A DNA stretch of 5,105 nt from Bordetella parapertussis. GTDB taxonomy: Bacteria > Pseudomonadota > Gammaproteobacteria > Burkholderiales > SG8-39. The position numbers and the translations under genes are program-made. Shown here one piece after another: positions 1-5,047 of the stretch. The notes under the pieces are model-generated. The model made no database searches. It was not told where the DNA came from and saw only the letters and a program-made list of their open reading frames with translations. Within the stretch, counting starts at the first letter, position 1; every line of letters begins with the position of its first letter. Location of the stretch: positions 1 to 5,105 of the forward strand of contig CAMDRY010000255.1 in assembly GCA_945906975.1 (NCBI GenBank), in the 5' to 3' direction.

Positions 1-51
1 GAGGCGCACCGTACGCAATGGAAAGCGGTGATCAAAGCGACGCGCAAATAA
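1..51 (+). CDS. C-terminal end of a probable Bug-family (TTT) solute receptor, 5' truncated by the window
   Basis: Frame 1 is open from the first base and reads EAHRTQWKAVIKATRK before a TAA at 49-51. The pattern W-x-x-V-I-K-A close to a basic C-terminus is how many Bug/TctC-type periplasmic receptors end; the complete receptor in this window ends with a similar W-G-G-I-I-K-S-A-G-F. If the call is right, the missing part lies upstream and the product binds a small carboxylated solute in the periplasm. Only 16 residues are visible, so the family call rests on this short motif and on two other Bug genes being nearby. No clear terminator hairpin follows directly. Confidence 0.55.
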   Translation, partial: EAHRTQWKAVIKATRK

Positions 52-155
52 TGGGTCAAGCGTTACCGCACGCGACGCAGTTCGATCCGTCGATTCGCCG
101 TCTAGCCATCACGCCGTCATGATCAAGAGGTCTTTTTGTTGCCGCCGGCAGCCGA

Positions 156-248
156 TTTGACCAGATGTGCAGGTTTCGGTTTGACCAGGGTGCGCCCAAT
201 GAATCGCTGGTCAGTAGCTGATCGGCACTACCCCTCTAAACTGGTCAA
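156..248. repeat. Clustered TTTGACCAG / CTGGTCAA repeats, possible IS21-like element end
   Basis: TTTGACCAG occurs at 156-164 and again at 180-188, exactly 24 bases apart. The inverse form CTGGTCA occurs at 207-213 and CTGGTCAA at 241-248. The last copy continues as CTGGTCAATTTGCGGTCGAC and then GTCAACAG. Multiple short repeats of a (G)GTCAATTT-like core with a GNCGACG-CAACAG tail are typical of the terminal regions of IS21-family elements in proteobacteria; that comparison is from memory, not from a search. No istA or istB coding remnant is visible next to it. Alternative explanations are binding sites for a regulator or chance in a short region. Confidence 0.4.
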
Positions 249-385
249 TTTGCGGTCGACGTCAACAGTGCGCTTTTCAAAAGTCCAAAACAACACCAAT
301 TCGAGAAATTTAGCTGCCGCCACCCTACCGACTATCTAGCACTGATCCGGCCTGTGGCTGCCGGAAGGGCACGCCTCTCGCGATT

Positions 386-408
386 AGCACCCCGCACCTT
401 GCGGTGCT
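386..408. other. Small GC hairpin, unassigned
   Basis: AGCACC at 386-391 pairs with GGTGCT at 403-408. A competing tighter stem is GCACC (394-398), loop TTGC, GGTGC (403-407). No run of T follows, so it is not a convincing intrinsic terminator for the upstream gene. It lies about 200 bases upstream of the oxygenase start, so a role in that gene's leader is unlikely given the promoter at 559-564. Confidence 0.25.
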
Positions 409-504
409 TCGTTACATTGTCAGGATCGCTCTTTATTCAGACCCCTGATTCACCCGGTGACACGGGCGGTTCCCTCCTTTCCTCTATATTGGGAACAACT
501 GTCA

Positions 505-527
505 CAAGCGACTTCGTGTCGCACTTG
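505..527. promoter_or_regulatory. Imperfect dyad upstream of the operon promoter
   Basis: CAAGCGAC (505-512) faces GTCGCACTTG (518-527) across the loop TTCGT. Eight base pairs form if two bases (CA) on the right arm bulge out. It ends three bases before the TGACT palindrome and lies about 32-54 bases upstream of the TATAAT box. That is where an activator site would sit, which fits the lack of a good -35 hexamer. The function is inferred from position only. Confidence 0.3.
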
Positions 528-530
528 ATT

Positions 531-543
531 TGACTATCAGTCA
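531..543. promoter_or_regulatory. Perfect palindrome TGACT-ATC-AGTCA, candidate operator
   Basis: TGACT (531-535) and AGTCA (539-543) are exact reverse complements around ATC. The site covers the position where the -35 hexamer of the TATAAT promoter at 559-564 would lie, so a bound protein would compete with or recruit RNA polymerase. Short palindromes with a TTGACT-like half-site are used by MarR- and GntR-type regulators of aromatic catabolism, but no regulator gene is in the window and the family is a guess. Confidence 0.5.
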
Positions 544-558
544 TCTGCGGCCAGTCTA

Positions 559-564
559 TATAAT
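559..564 (+). promoter_or_regulatory. Consensus -10 box TATAAT of the oxygenase operon promoter
   Basis: TATAAT is an exact sigma-70 -10 hexamer in otherwise GC-rich DNA. It predicts transcription starting near 571 and a leader of about 38 nt to the ATG at 609. There is no good -35 at 17 bp: the expected place (536-541) reads ATCAGT and is inside the TGACT palindrome. TTGACT at 530-535 is a fair -35 sequence but its 23-bp spacing is too long. A regulated promoter needing an activator, or blocked by a repressor, is the likeliest reading. Confidence 0.55.
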
Positions 565-608
565 GATGCACTCCCGCACATCGTTTGTCTTCAGGCACGA
601 GGATGGCA

Positions 609-1973
609 ATGAAAAATCGCGATGACAATTCCCTTGCATATTCCGGATACCGTGCCCAGATTTCGGGCACCGCCGAGATGGAAATCGTCCAGTCGGGCAG
701 GGGCACACCGGGTGGTGAATACCTGCGCCGCTTCTGGCATCCAGTCGCCTATGAGAGCGAAGCTCTTGCGGCGCCGCTGCGCGTTCGCATCATGGGAGAG
801 GATCTGGTCGTATTCCGCGATCAGAGTGGCGCGGTCGGCCTGCTGCACCTGCATTGCAATCACCGCGGTACTTCGCTGGAGTTTGGCCGCGTGGAAGAGC
901 ACGGCATTCGCTGCTGTTATCACGGCCGTGTCTTTGATGTGGACGGAACGGTGCTCGAGATGCCGGGCGAACGCGCGGCAGAACGCCTGTCAAAGGAATA
1001 CGCGCAAGGGGCTTACCCGACACATTTGTTTGGCGGAATGGTGTTCGCCTACATGGGGCCAATCGAGAAAAAGCCACCCTTCCCGATGTACGACAAGTGG
1101 GACATTCCCGGGATGAAGCTGTCGCCGGGACCGCGCATGCCCTTCGCCTGCAACTGGGTGCAGGTGAAGGAGAACGCCATGGACCCGGCGCACACCGCAA
1201 TCCTGCACGCCTGGGAAGGACGCTTCGCCGACGAATTCGGCGTATTCCCCGAACTCACCTGGATTGAAACGCCTGTTGGCATGGCGTACCTGGCGGCACG
1301 CCATATCAACGGCAAAATCTGGGTGCGATCCACCGACATGATGTCGCCGAATATCCACAGTCTTTCTTCTGTGTTCGAGACCGGACAGACGTTGAAACAG
1401 TGCTCACCGCCGTGGATCACCATCTGGACCACGCCGGTGGATGACCACAATTGTGTCAATTTCGCGCTGTGCCACATCCGAGAGGATGACACCATGCCAG
1501 TCGAAGCGCGCAATCGCGCCATGCTGGCCGCCGGCGGTCAGACCGAGGATCGCCCCTACGCGGAACGCCAGAGGATTCCGGGTGACTATGACGCCATGGT
1601 CAGCCAGGGATCGATAACCCGGCACTCGCTCGAGAAACTGGGCACGCTGGATCAGGGCGTGGTGATGTTCCGCAGGCAATTGCGCCAGGGGATTCGGGAC
1701 GTGGCGGAGGGCAAGGATCCGCACGGCCTGATTCGAAGCGGTGAACTGATCCCCACTTACGGTTCCGATCGCATCGTTGAGTCCTCCTCTGTTTCGGGCA
1801 ATCCTGACGATCCGGATGTGCTGATGTATTTTGCACGTCGCGTGGCCGCCGAATATCTGCAATCGCCGCCGCTGGTCGGTGTGAAGATTCCGCCGCCGCC
1901 GCCGCTGCCCTCTCACGCTTTTGCCCCCGCAGGCACTCGCACTGGTGCGCAGCGTGCCGCCACCTCCGCGTAG
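609..1973 (+). CDS. Rieske [2Fe-2S] aromatic ring-hydroxylating oxygenase, alpha (catalytic) subunit
   Basis: A 454-residue cytoplasmic oxygenase that would use O2 and electrons from a separate reductase to hydroxylate or O-demethylate an aromatic substrate. The Rieske cluster motif is C83-N-H85, 16 residues, then C102-C-Y-H105. The catalytic domain has the mononuclear-iron motif E-N189-A-M-D192-P-A-H195-T-A-I-L-H200, with D192 as the bridging aspartate. The likely third iron ligand is D348 in L-G-T-L-D-Q-G-V-V-M-F-R-R. A later G-K-D-P-H-G-L-I-R segment is typical of the phthalate 4,5-dioxygenase / LigXa-like group, which has only alpha subunits. The ATG at 609 is preferred because GAGG (599-602) lies six bases upstream; an ATG at 603 and a TTG at 585 are in frame but have worse spacing. 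The C-terminus carries a five-proline run and a low-complexity Ala/Thr tail. First gene of the operon; its stop codon lies inside the next ribosome binding site. The substrate is unknown, and no reductase or ferredoxin is seen. Confidence 0.93.
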   Translation: MKNRDDNSLAYSGYRAQISGTAEMEIVQSGRGTPGGEYLRRFWHPVAYESEALAAPLRVRIMGEDLVVFRDQSGAVGLLHLHCNHRGTSLEFGRVEEHGIRCCYHGRVFDVDGTVLEMPGERAAERLSKEYAQGAYPTHLFGGMVFAYMGPIEKKPPFPMYDKWDIPGMKLSPGPRMPFACNWVQVKENAMDPAHTAILHAWEGRFADEFGVFPELTWIETPVGMAYLAARHINGKIWVRSTDMMSPNIHSLSSVFETGQTLKQCSPPWITIWTTPVDDHNCVNFALCHIREDDTMPVEARNRAMLAAGGQTEDRPYAERQRIPGDYDAMVSQGSITRHSLEKLGTLDQGVVMFRRQLRQGIRDVAEGKDPHGLIRSGELIPTYGSDRIVESSSVSGNPDDPDVLMYFARRVAAEYLQSPPLVGVKIPPPPPLPSHAFAPAGTRTGAQRAATSA

Positions 1974-1977
1974 GAGA
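1972..1977 (+). promoter_or_regulatory. Ribosome binding site AGGAGA overlapping the oxygenase stop codon
   Basis: AGGAGA begins at the second base of the TAG stop codon (1971-1973) and sits five bases before the GTG at 1983. This supports GTG as the receptor start and suggests translation is coupled to that of the oxygenase. Confidence 0.7.
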
Positions 1978-1982
1978 TCGCC

Positions 1983-2978
1983 GTGATTACCCGTCGCCAT
2001 TTCATCTCCGCCGCCGGCCTGGCCGCCACCTCACTCGCAGTTGGCGGTGTCTCACTAAGGGCGAGAGCCCAGGCCTTTCCCAGGCAAGCGCGTATTCTGC
2101 TCGGCTATCCGCCTGGCGGGTCAATCGACGCCGTCGCGCGCATCCTCGCCGACAAAATGCGCGGGAGCTATGCGCCGATCTTGGTGGTCGAGAACCGCCC
2201 TGGAAACCGCGCGGCAGTGGTGATGCAGGGATTGATGAGTGCTCCGGCGGATGGCTCGGCGATGCTGATCGCCCCCCACTCCGTCACCACGGTATGGCCG
2301 CATGTGTACAAGAATCTTTCCTACGACGCGCTGAAAGACCTGATTCCTATCTCGATGGTGAATTTCTTCGACTTCGCCTTCGTGGTGCGCGCGGATGTGC
2401 CGGCAACCAACCTCGCCGAATACGTTGCGTGGTCCAGGACGAACCCCAAACAGAACGGCCTGTTCGGCATCACCGGGGCGGTTGGCGGGACCCCGCACTT
2501 TGTGGGCGTGCTGTTCGCGCAAAGCGCCGGAATCGAACTCACGCCCGTTCCCTACAAGGGTACGGTGCAGGGCATCCAGGATCTGCTCGGCGGCCAGACA
2601 CCCGCCTGGATCGGGCCGCTCGGTGATATCGAACGCTTCCACAGCGCAGGCAAAGTGCGTGTGCTTGCGACCACTGGACTCAAGCGCTCGAAGTTCGTGC
2701 CGCAGGTACCTACGTTCGTCGAGGCCGGCCACAAAGAGGTGGTCTGGCAGGAGCGCTTCGGCATATGGCTGCGTGCCGGCGCAACACCCCAGACGGTGCA
2801 GGCCCTCAACAAGGCGTTGCGCGATGCGCTCGATTCGCCCGAGGTCAAGGGCATGTGCGAGAAGTTTACAAGCGAGTCGGCGGGCAGCACGCCGGCCGAG
2901 TGGGACGCCATCATCCGGCGCGAGCACACGCGCTGGGGCGGCATCATCAAGTCGGCCGGCTTCCAGCCAGAAGACTGA
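1983..2978 (+). CDS. Bug-family (TTT/TctC-type) periplasmic solute-binding receptor with Tat-like signal
   Basis: A 331-residue exported binding protein, the usual length for Bug receptors (about 320-330). The N-terminus reads M-I-T-R-R-H-F-I-S followed by a hydrophobic, Ala/Gly-rich stretch to about residue 25 and cleavage candidates A-R-A (27-29) or A-Q-A (29-31); T-R-R-x-F-I resembles a twin-arginine export signal. Family hallmarks follow: G-Y-P-P-G-G-S-I-D (41-49) in the first ligand loop, V-V-E-N-R-P-G (68-74), the A-P-A-D-G turn (near 87-91), G-G-T-P-H-F (168-173) and V-P-Y-K-G (189-193) in the second ligand loop, and a W-G-G-I-I-K-S-A-G-F C-terminus. Such proteins usually bind small mono- or dicarboxylates. 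It starts with GTG nine bases after the oxygenase, so it probably captures that enzyme's substrate or a related acid. No TctA/TctB membrane subunits lie in the window, as is common for orphan Bug proteins. Confidence 0.92.
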   Translation: MITRRHFISAAGLAATSLAVGGVSLRARAQAFPRQARILLGYPPGGSIDAVARILADKMRGSYAPILVVENRPGNRAAVVMQGLMSAPADGSAMLIAPHSVTTVWPHVYKNLSYDALKDLIPISMVNFFDFAFVVRADVPATNLAEYVAWSRTNPKQNGLFGITGAVGGTPHFVGVLFAQSAGIELTPVPYKGTVQGIQDLLGGQTPAWIGPLGDIERFHSAGKVRVLATTGLKRSKFVPQVPTFVEAGHKEVVWQERFGIWLRAGATPQTVQALNKALRDALDSPEVKGMCEKFTSESAGSTPAEWDAIIRREHTRWGGIIKSAGFQPED

Positions 2979-2999
2979 GCAGTACGGTGACCAAGCCTC

Positions 3000-3524
3000 A
3001 TGTCTGACATCGAACGCAACCGCGTCAGGGAAAAAGAGCCGCCCGCCCTCAGCAACTATGAACTGGCGATCAAACGCGGCCGCGAAAACGCCGAGCGCAA
3101 CCGGCTCGGGCGCATCGTTTGTCGCATGGAAGAAATCCCGCAGGAACTGACGCGGCAGGGAAGGCTTCGAACTTATCTCGGCCTCAATATCAAGGACACG
3201 CCGCTGCAGGACTGGATTGTCTTCACCCATGAGGTCCGCAGCGCTTCCGGGAAGCACAAGCACCAGGGCGGGCTGATCATCTATGTGATCGAAGGCGCCG
3301 GCTATTCCATCATCGACAGCGAGCGCGTCGATTGGGAAAAGGGGGACCTGGTGCTCCTGCCCCTGAGAGACGGGGGCGTCGAGCATCAGCACTTCAACTT
3401 GGATCCCGCCAAACCCTCCCTTTGGATCGCATTCATCCGCAAAGCCATCCAGGATTACGTGGCATCAGAGATGACGCAGACTGAAGAATCGGGCGAATAC
3501 AAGGCACAGCAGAATGTCCGCTGA
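3000..3524 (+). CDS. Small cupin protein with a three-histidine metal set, possible ring-cleavage dioxygenase half
   Basis: A 174-residue single-cupin protein with no signal peptide. A charged N-terminal helix region (about 18-45) leads to I-P-Q-E-L-T-R-Q-G (46-54) and then the beta barrel. Cupin motif 1 is G-K-H86-K-H88-Q-G-G-L with G-Y-S-I-I-D after it; the usual metal-binding Glu is replaced by Gly/Leu. Motif 2 is G115-D-L-V-L-L-P121 and then E-H129-Q-H131-F-N133. Two histidines in motif 1, one in motif 2 and no Glu is the iron-ligand pattern of gentisate and salicylate 1,2-dioxygenases, where E-H-Q-H-F-N would match their W-H-D-H-G-N. Ring cleavage after the Rieske step is therefore attractive but inferred. 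It starts 21 bases after the receptor gene with only a weak GGTGA ribosome site. It could instead be a non-catalytic or sugar-type cupin. The cupin fold itself is secure. Confidence 0.85.
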   Translation: MSDIERNRVREKEPPALSNYELAIKRGRENAERNRLGRIVCRMEEIPQELTRQGRLRTYLGLNIKDTPLQDWIVFTHEVRSASGKHKHQGGLIIYVIEGAGYSIIDSERVDWEKGDLVLLPLRDGGVEHQHFNLDPAKPSLWIAFIRKAIQDYVASEMTQTEESGEYKAQQNVR

Positions 3525-4047
3525 ATCCGAATCCGAGGACCGCTACCAGCTACTGGCCAAAACTAATTTTTGGGACGAACTGCTTGCGATGCGGGATAGC
3601 CAGCGCGAGCAACGCAAAAACGGCATACAGGTCATCAAGGGTTCGAAAATCCCGCAGGAACTCAACCGCCAGGGCCTGATGCGCTGGTACCTGCATCCGG
3701 CGATCACCGACACTGTGCTCACCACTGAGATGTTTTTCGAGCAGGAAATCCCGCCCGGCAGCCGCTCCGGGCGGTACAAGTTTCAGGGGGAACAGGTGAT
3801 GTACATCGTGGAAGGTCGTGGCTACACGCTGATCGACGGGGTCAAGCACCCGTGGGCAGCGGGTGACGTGGTGAATCTTCCCGTGCGAAAAAACGGCATC
3901 ATTGTGCAGCATGTCAATGACGATCCTCGGCAACCGGCGAGATTCGTCGCGGCCGAGCCGAATTTCTTCGCCTGTACCGGCGTTGATCGGGGTTCGGGTT
4001 TTGAACAGCTCCAGGACGCACCCGAGTACCCGCGTCAGTCCAAGTAA
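3514..4047 (+). CDS. Second small cupin, paralogue of the preceding gene with degraded metal site
   Basis: A 177-residue single-cupin protein homologous to the preceding one along its length: both have I-P-Q-E-L at residues 46-50, an R-Q-G after it, Y-V/I-x-E-G-x-G-Y in the barrel, a G-D-V/L-V-x-L-P motif 2 and an H-x-N near residues 131-135. The metal site is eroded. The H-x-H of motif 1 is Y88-K-F90, the first histidine of motif 2 is Val, and only H133 remains; E93 stands where the partner protein lacks its Glu. The ATG lies inside the end of the upstream gene (11-nt overlap) with AAGG nine bases before it, so translation is probably coupled and the two made together. It probably acts as a structural or regulatory partner, like the degenerate second cupin of bicupin dioxygenases. 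A separate metal-free ligand-binding role is possible. Confidence 0.85.
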   Translation: MSAESESEDRYQLLAKTNFWDELLAMRDSQREQRKNGIQVIKGSKIPQELNRQGLMRWYLHPAITDTVLTTEMFFEQEIPPGSRSGRYKFQGEQVMYIVEGRGYTLIDGVKHPWAAGDVVNLPVRKNGIIVQHVNDDPRQPARFVAAEPNFFACTGVDRGSGFEQLQDAPEYPRQSK

Positions 4048-4052
4048 AGGAG
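4046..4052 (+). promoter_or_regulatory. Strong ribosome binding site AAAGGAG for the receptor pseudogene
   Basis: AAAGGAG begins within the TAA stop of the second cupin and lies seven bases before the ATG at 4060. This fixes 4060 as the original start of the downstream gene and rules out the ATG at 4053, which touches the Shine-Dalgarno sequence. The signal peptide is readable only from 4060. Confidence 0.75.
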
Positions 4053-4059
4053 ATGCAAC

Positions 4060-4628
4060 ATGAGGAAAGCCCTCCAAAACCTGATCATCCTCGCTACAGA
4101 CGTCATCGTTTCATTTGGCGCCGCGGCTCAGGGCTGGCCTCGAAGCCCGTGCGGGTCATCTCAACATTCACCTCCGGCCGTCCCGCAGATGCGCTGATGC
4201 GCCTGGTAGGACACAAACTCGGCGAACCGCTGGGCCAGCCGGTAGTGGTCGAGGTGCAGGCCGGCGCCGGCGGCCTTGTCGGCGCGCAATCGGTATTGCG
4301 AGCCGCGCCAGACGGCTACACCCTGCTCTATTCGATTTCCACCACGCTGGTGGCGACACCGCATCTGGTGAAGAACCGCACGGTCGAAATGACGGACTTC
4401 GCGCCCGTCATCACCATGGCCAAGGCTTTGACCTGCATGGTCGCGGCGGTTTCGTTTGCACCCAACAGCGTGCGCGAACTGATTGCCTACGCGAAGGCAA
4501 ACGCAGGCAAAGTTGCCTAAGCTTCGAACGGCATCGGCGGTACCTACCACCTTGAAATAGAAATGATCAAGCAGAAGCCGGGCGTCGACATCACCCATGT
4601 CCCATACAAGGGCGGCACCGACGGCGTA
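4060..4628 (+). pseudogene. Bug-family (TTT) solute receptor, decayed: frameshift, nonsense codon and lost C-terminal half
   Basis: From ATG 4060 the first 27 codons give a typical exported-protein signal, M-R-K-A-L-Q-N-L-I-I-L ending A-A-A-Q-G-W-P. At about 4138-4140 the frame shifts: one base, most simply a T between CCT and CGAAG, is missing. The Bug sequence then continues one frame over as S-K-P-V-R-V-I-S, P-A-D-A-L-M-R-L-V-G, A-P-D-G-Y-T-L-L and N-A-G-K-V-A. There a TAA (4518-4520) replaces an expected Tyr codon, and homology resumes in the same frame as A-S-N-G-I-G-G-T-Y-H-L and V-P-Y-K-G-G-T-D-G-V up to about 4628, where unrelated sequence starts. About 190 of some 325 residues remain. 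The conserved P-G-G-P loop is also altered to S-G-R-P. It was the fifth gene of the operon and cannot make a working receptor. A sequencing error could explain the frameshift but not all lesions. Confidence 0.88.
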
Positions 4629-4735
4629 GGGTCAAAAAAAAAGAAACCACTCAAAACGCAGTAGTTTTTGGGTGCGAGGGTTCTCACAGACATCAGAGGG
4701 AAATGCGCGGAGGCAACAACTGAGTTTGCAGAAAT

Positions 4736-4772
4736 GTCGTGCAACGTGCAAATTTGCGTCTTGCGACTTTTT
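4736..4772 (+). terminator. Possible intrinsic terminator for the operon
   Basis: GTCG and CAA (4736-4739, 4742-4744) pair with TTGCGAC (4761-4767) if TG bulges. Inside this stem the perfect palindrome GCAAATTTGC (4748-4757) can add further pairs around a short loop, with two wobble pairs and one mismatch between. The stem is followed directly by TTTTT (4768-4772). The stem is imperfect, so confidence is low, but the position just after the operon remnant fits. Confidence 0.35.
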
Positions 4773-4873
4773 CCACTCCGCTACCCAATACGTCAAACGA
4801 ACTCCTTGGCGCTTATTTTTCCAATTCCCCACCGCCCGACCAAATTACTTCTCGCACCTGCTGCCTGTAAGTC

Positions 4874-5005
4874 ATTGAAAATACTCGAAGTGGCGTCGCG
4901 AGCGCTCGCGTCCCCACTGATAACAGAGAGCGGTATTTGAGGGAATCGGGCGGGAAAACGCACCGTCCAGGGCGCGACGCTCGCGACGTCATTGCGGTTT
5001 TCAAT
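4874..5005. repeat. Two-block inverted repeat enclosing a 14-bp palindrome
   Basis: The left arm has ATTGAAAA (4874-4881) and, 12 bases on, CGTCGCGAGCG (4894-4904). The right arm has the exact reverse complements in mirrored order: CGCTCGCGACG (4978-4988) and, nine bases on, TTTTCAAT (4998-5005). The left arm runs into the perfect 14-bp palindrome CGCGAGCGCTCGCG (4897-4910). Two separate blocks kept in the right order and at similar spacing are hard to explain by chance. The arms enclose 73 bases. It could be a small non-autonomous mobile element, a REP-like pair or a protein binding region; the type is not recognised. Confidence 0.5.
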
Positions 5006-5017
5006 GGGGAAACGGGC

Positions 5018-5047
5018 AAAAAAAATCCCAACTGGTAAGGGTTGGGA
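5018..5047 (-). terminator. Strong intrinsic terminator on the minus strand
   Basis: TCCCAAC (5026-5032) and GTTGGGA (5041-5047) form a perfect 7-bp stem with an 8-base loop. Read on the minus strand the stem is followed at once by eight T (the A run at 5018-5025). The plus-strand side has only CTTT, so termination is mainly leftward. It implies a minus-strand gene, or an RNA gene, to the right of the window whose transcript ends here, convergent with the operon. Confidence 0.75.

Larger units (their letters stand above)
52..530. other. Non-coding stretch between the upstream receptor gene and the oxygenase operon
   Basis: About 480 bases separate the upstream stop codon from the operator/promoter of the oxygenase operon. 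A 67-codon TTG-initiated frame at 136-339 has no Shine-Dalgarno sequence and a composition unlike the neighbouring genes, and the other frames are broken. The left part carries clustered CTGGTCA/TGACCAG repeats, the middle a small GC hairpin near 386-408, and the right part an imperfect stem near 505-527 just upstream of the promoter. I see no RNA gene. The repeats suggest insertion-sequence scar DNA, but no transposase fragment can be read. Confidence 0.6.

Noticed and set aside
136..339. 67-codon plus-strand frame from a TTG
   Set aside because: No Shine-Dalgarno sequence, no motif, and it runs through the CTGGTCA repeat cluster.
530..535. TTGACT as the -35 hexamer for TATAAT at 559
   Set aside because: The spacer would be 23 bp, far from the 16-18 bp optimum; the sequence is better explained as part of the palindrome.
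585..608. TTG at 585 or ATG at 603 as the oxygenase start
   Set aside because: The TTG lacks a ribosome site; GAGG at 599-602 is ideally spaced only for ATG 609. ATG 603 cannot be fully excluded.
1404..2000. 198-codon minus-strand open frame opposite the oxygenase
   Set aside because: It lies against the C-terminal half of a clear Rieske oxygenase and has no recognisable motif.
2121..3392. 423-codon minus-strand open frame opposite the receptor and first cupin
   Set aside because: It is the antisense of two well-supported plus-strand genes, has no family motif or ribosome site, and arises from GC-rich third codon positions.
4053..4520. Reading the receptor remnant as an intact 155-residue protein from ATG 4053
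   Set aside because: That ATG touches the Shine-Dalgarno sequence and gives a meaningless N-terminus, while ATG 4060 gives a proper signal peptide and the receptor sequence extends past the TAA.
4668..4940. 90-codon plus-strand frame after the pseudogene
   Set aside because: No ribosome site or motif, and its composition is not codon-like.
4813..5031. 72-codon minus-strand frame near the right edge
   Set aside because: The frame starts inside the minus-strand terminator and crosses the inverted repeat, with no motif; a gene starting within a terminator hairpin is unlikely.
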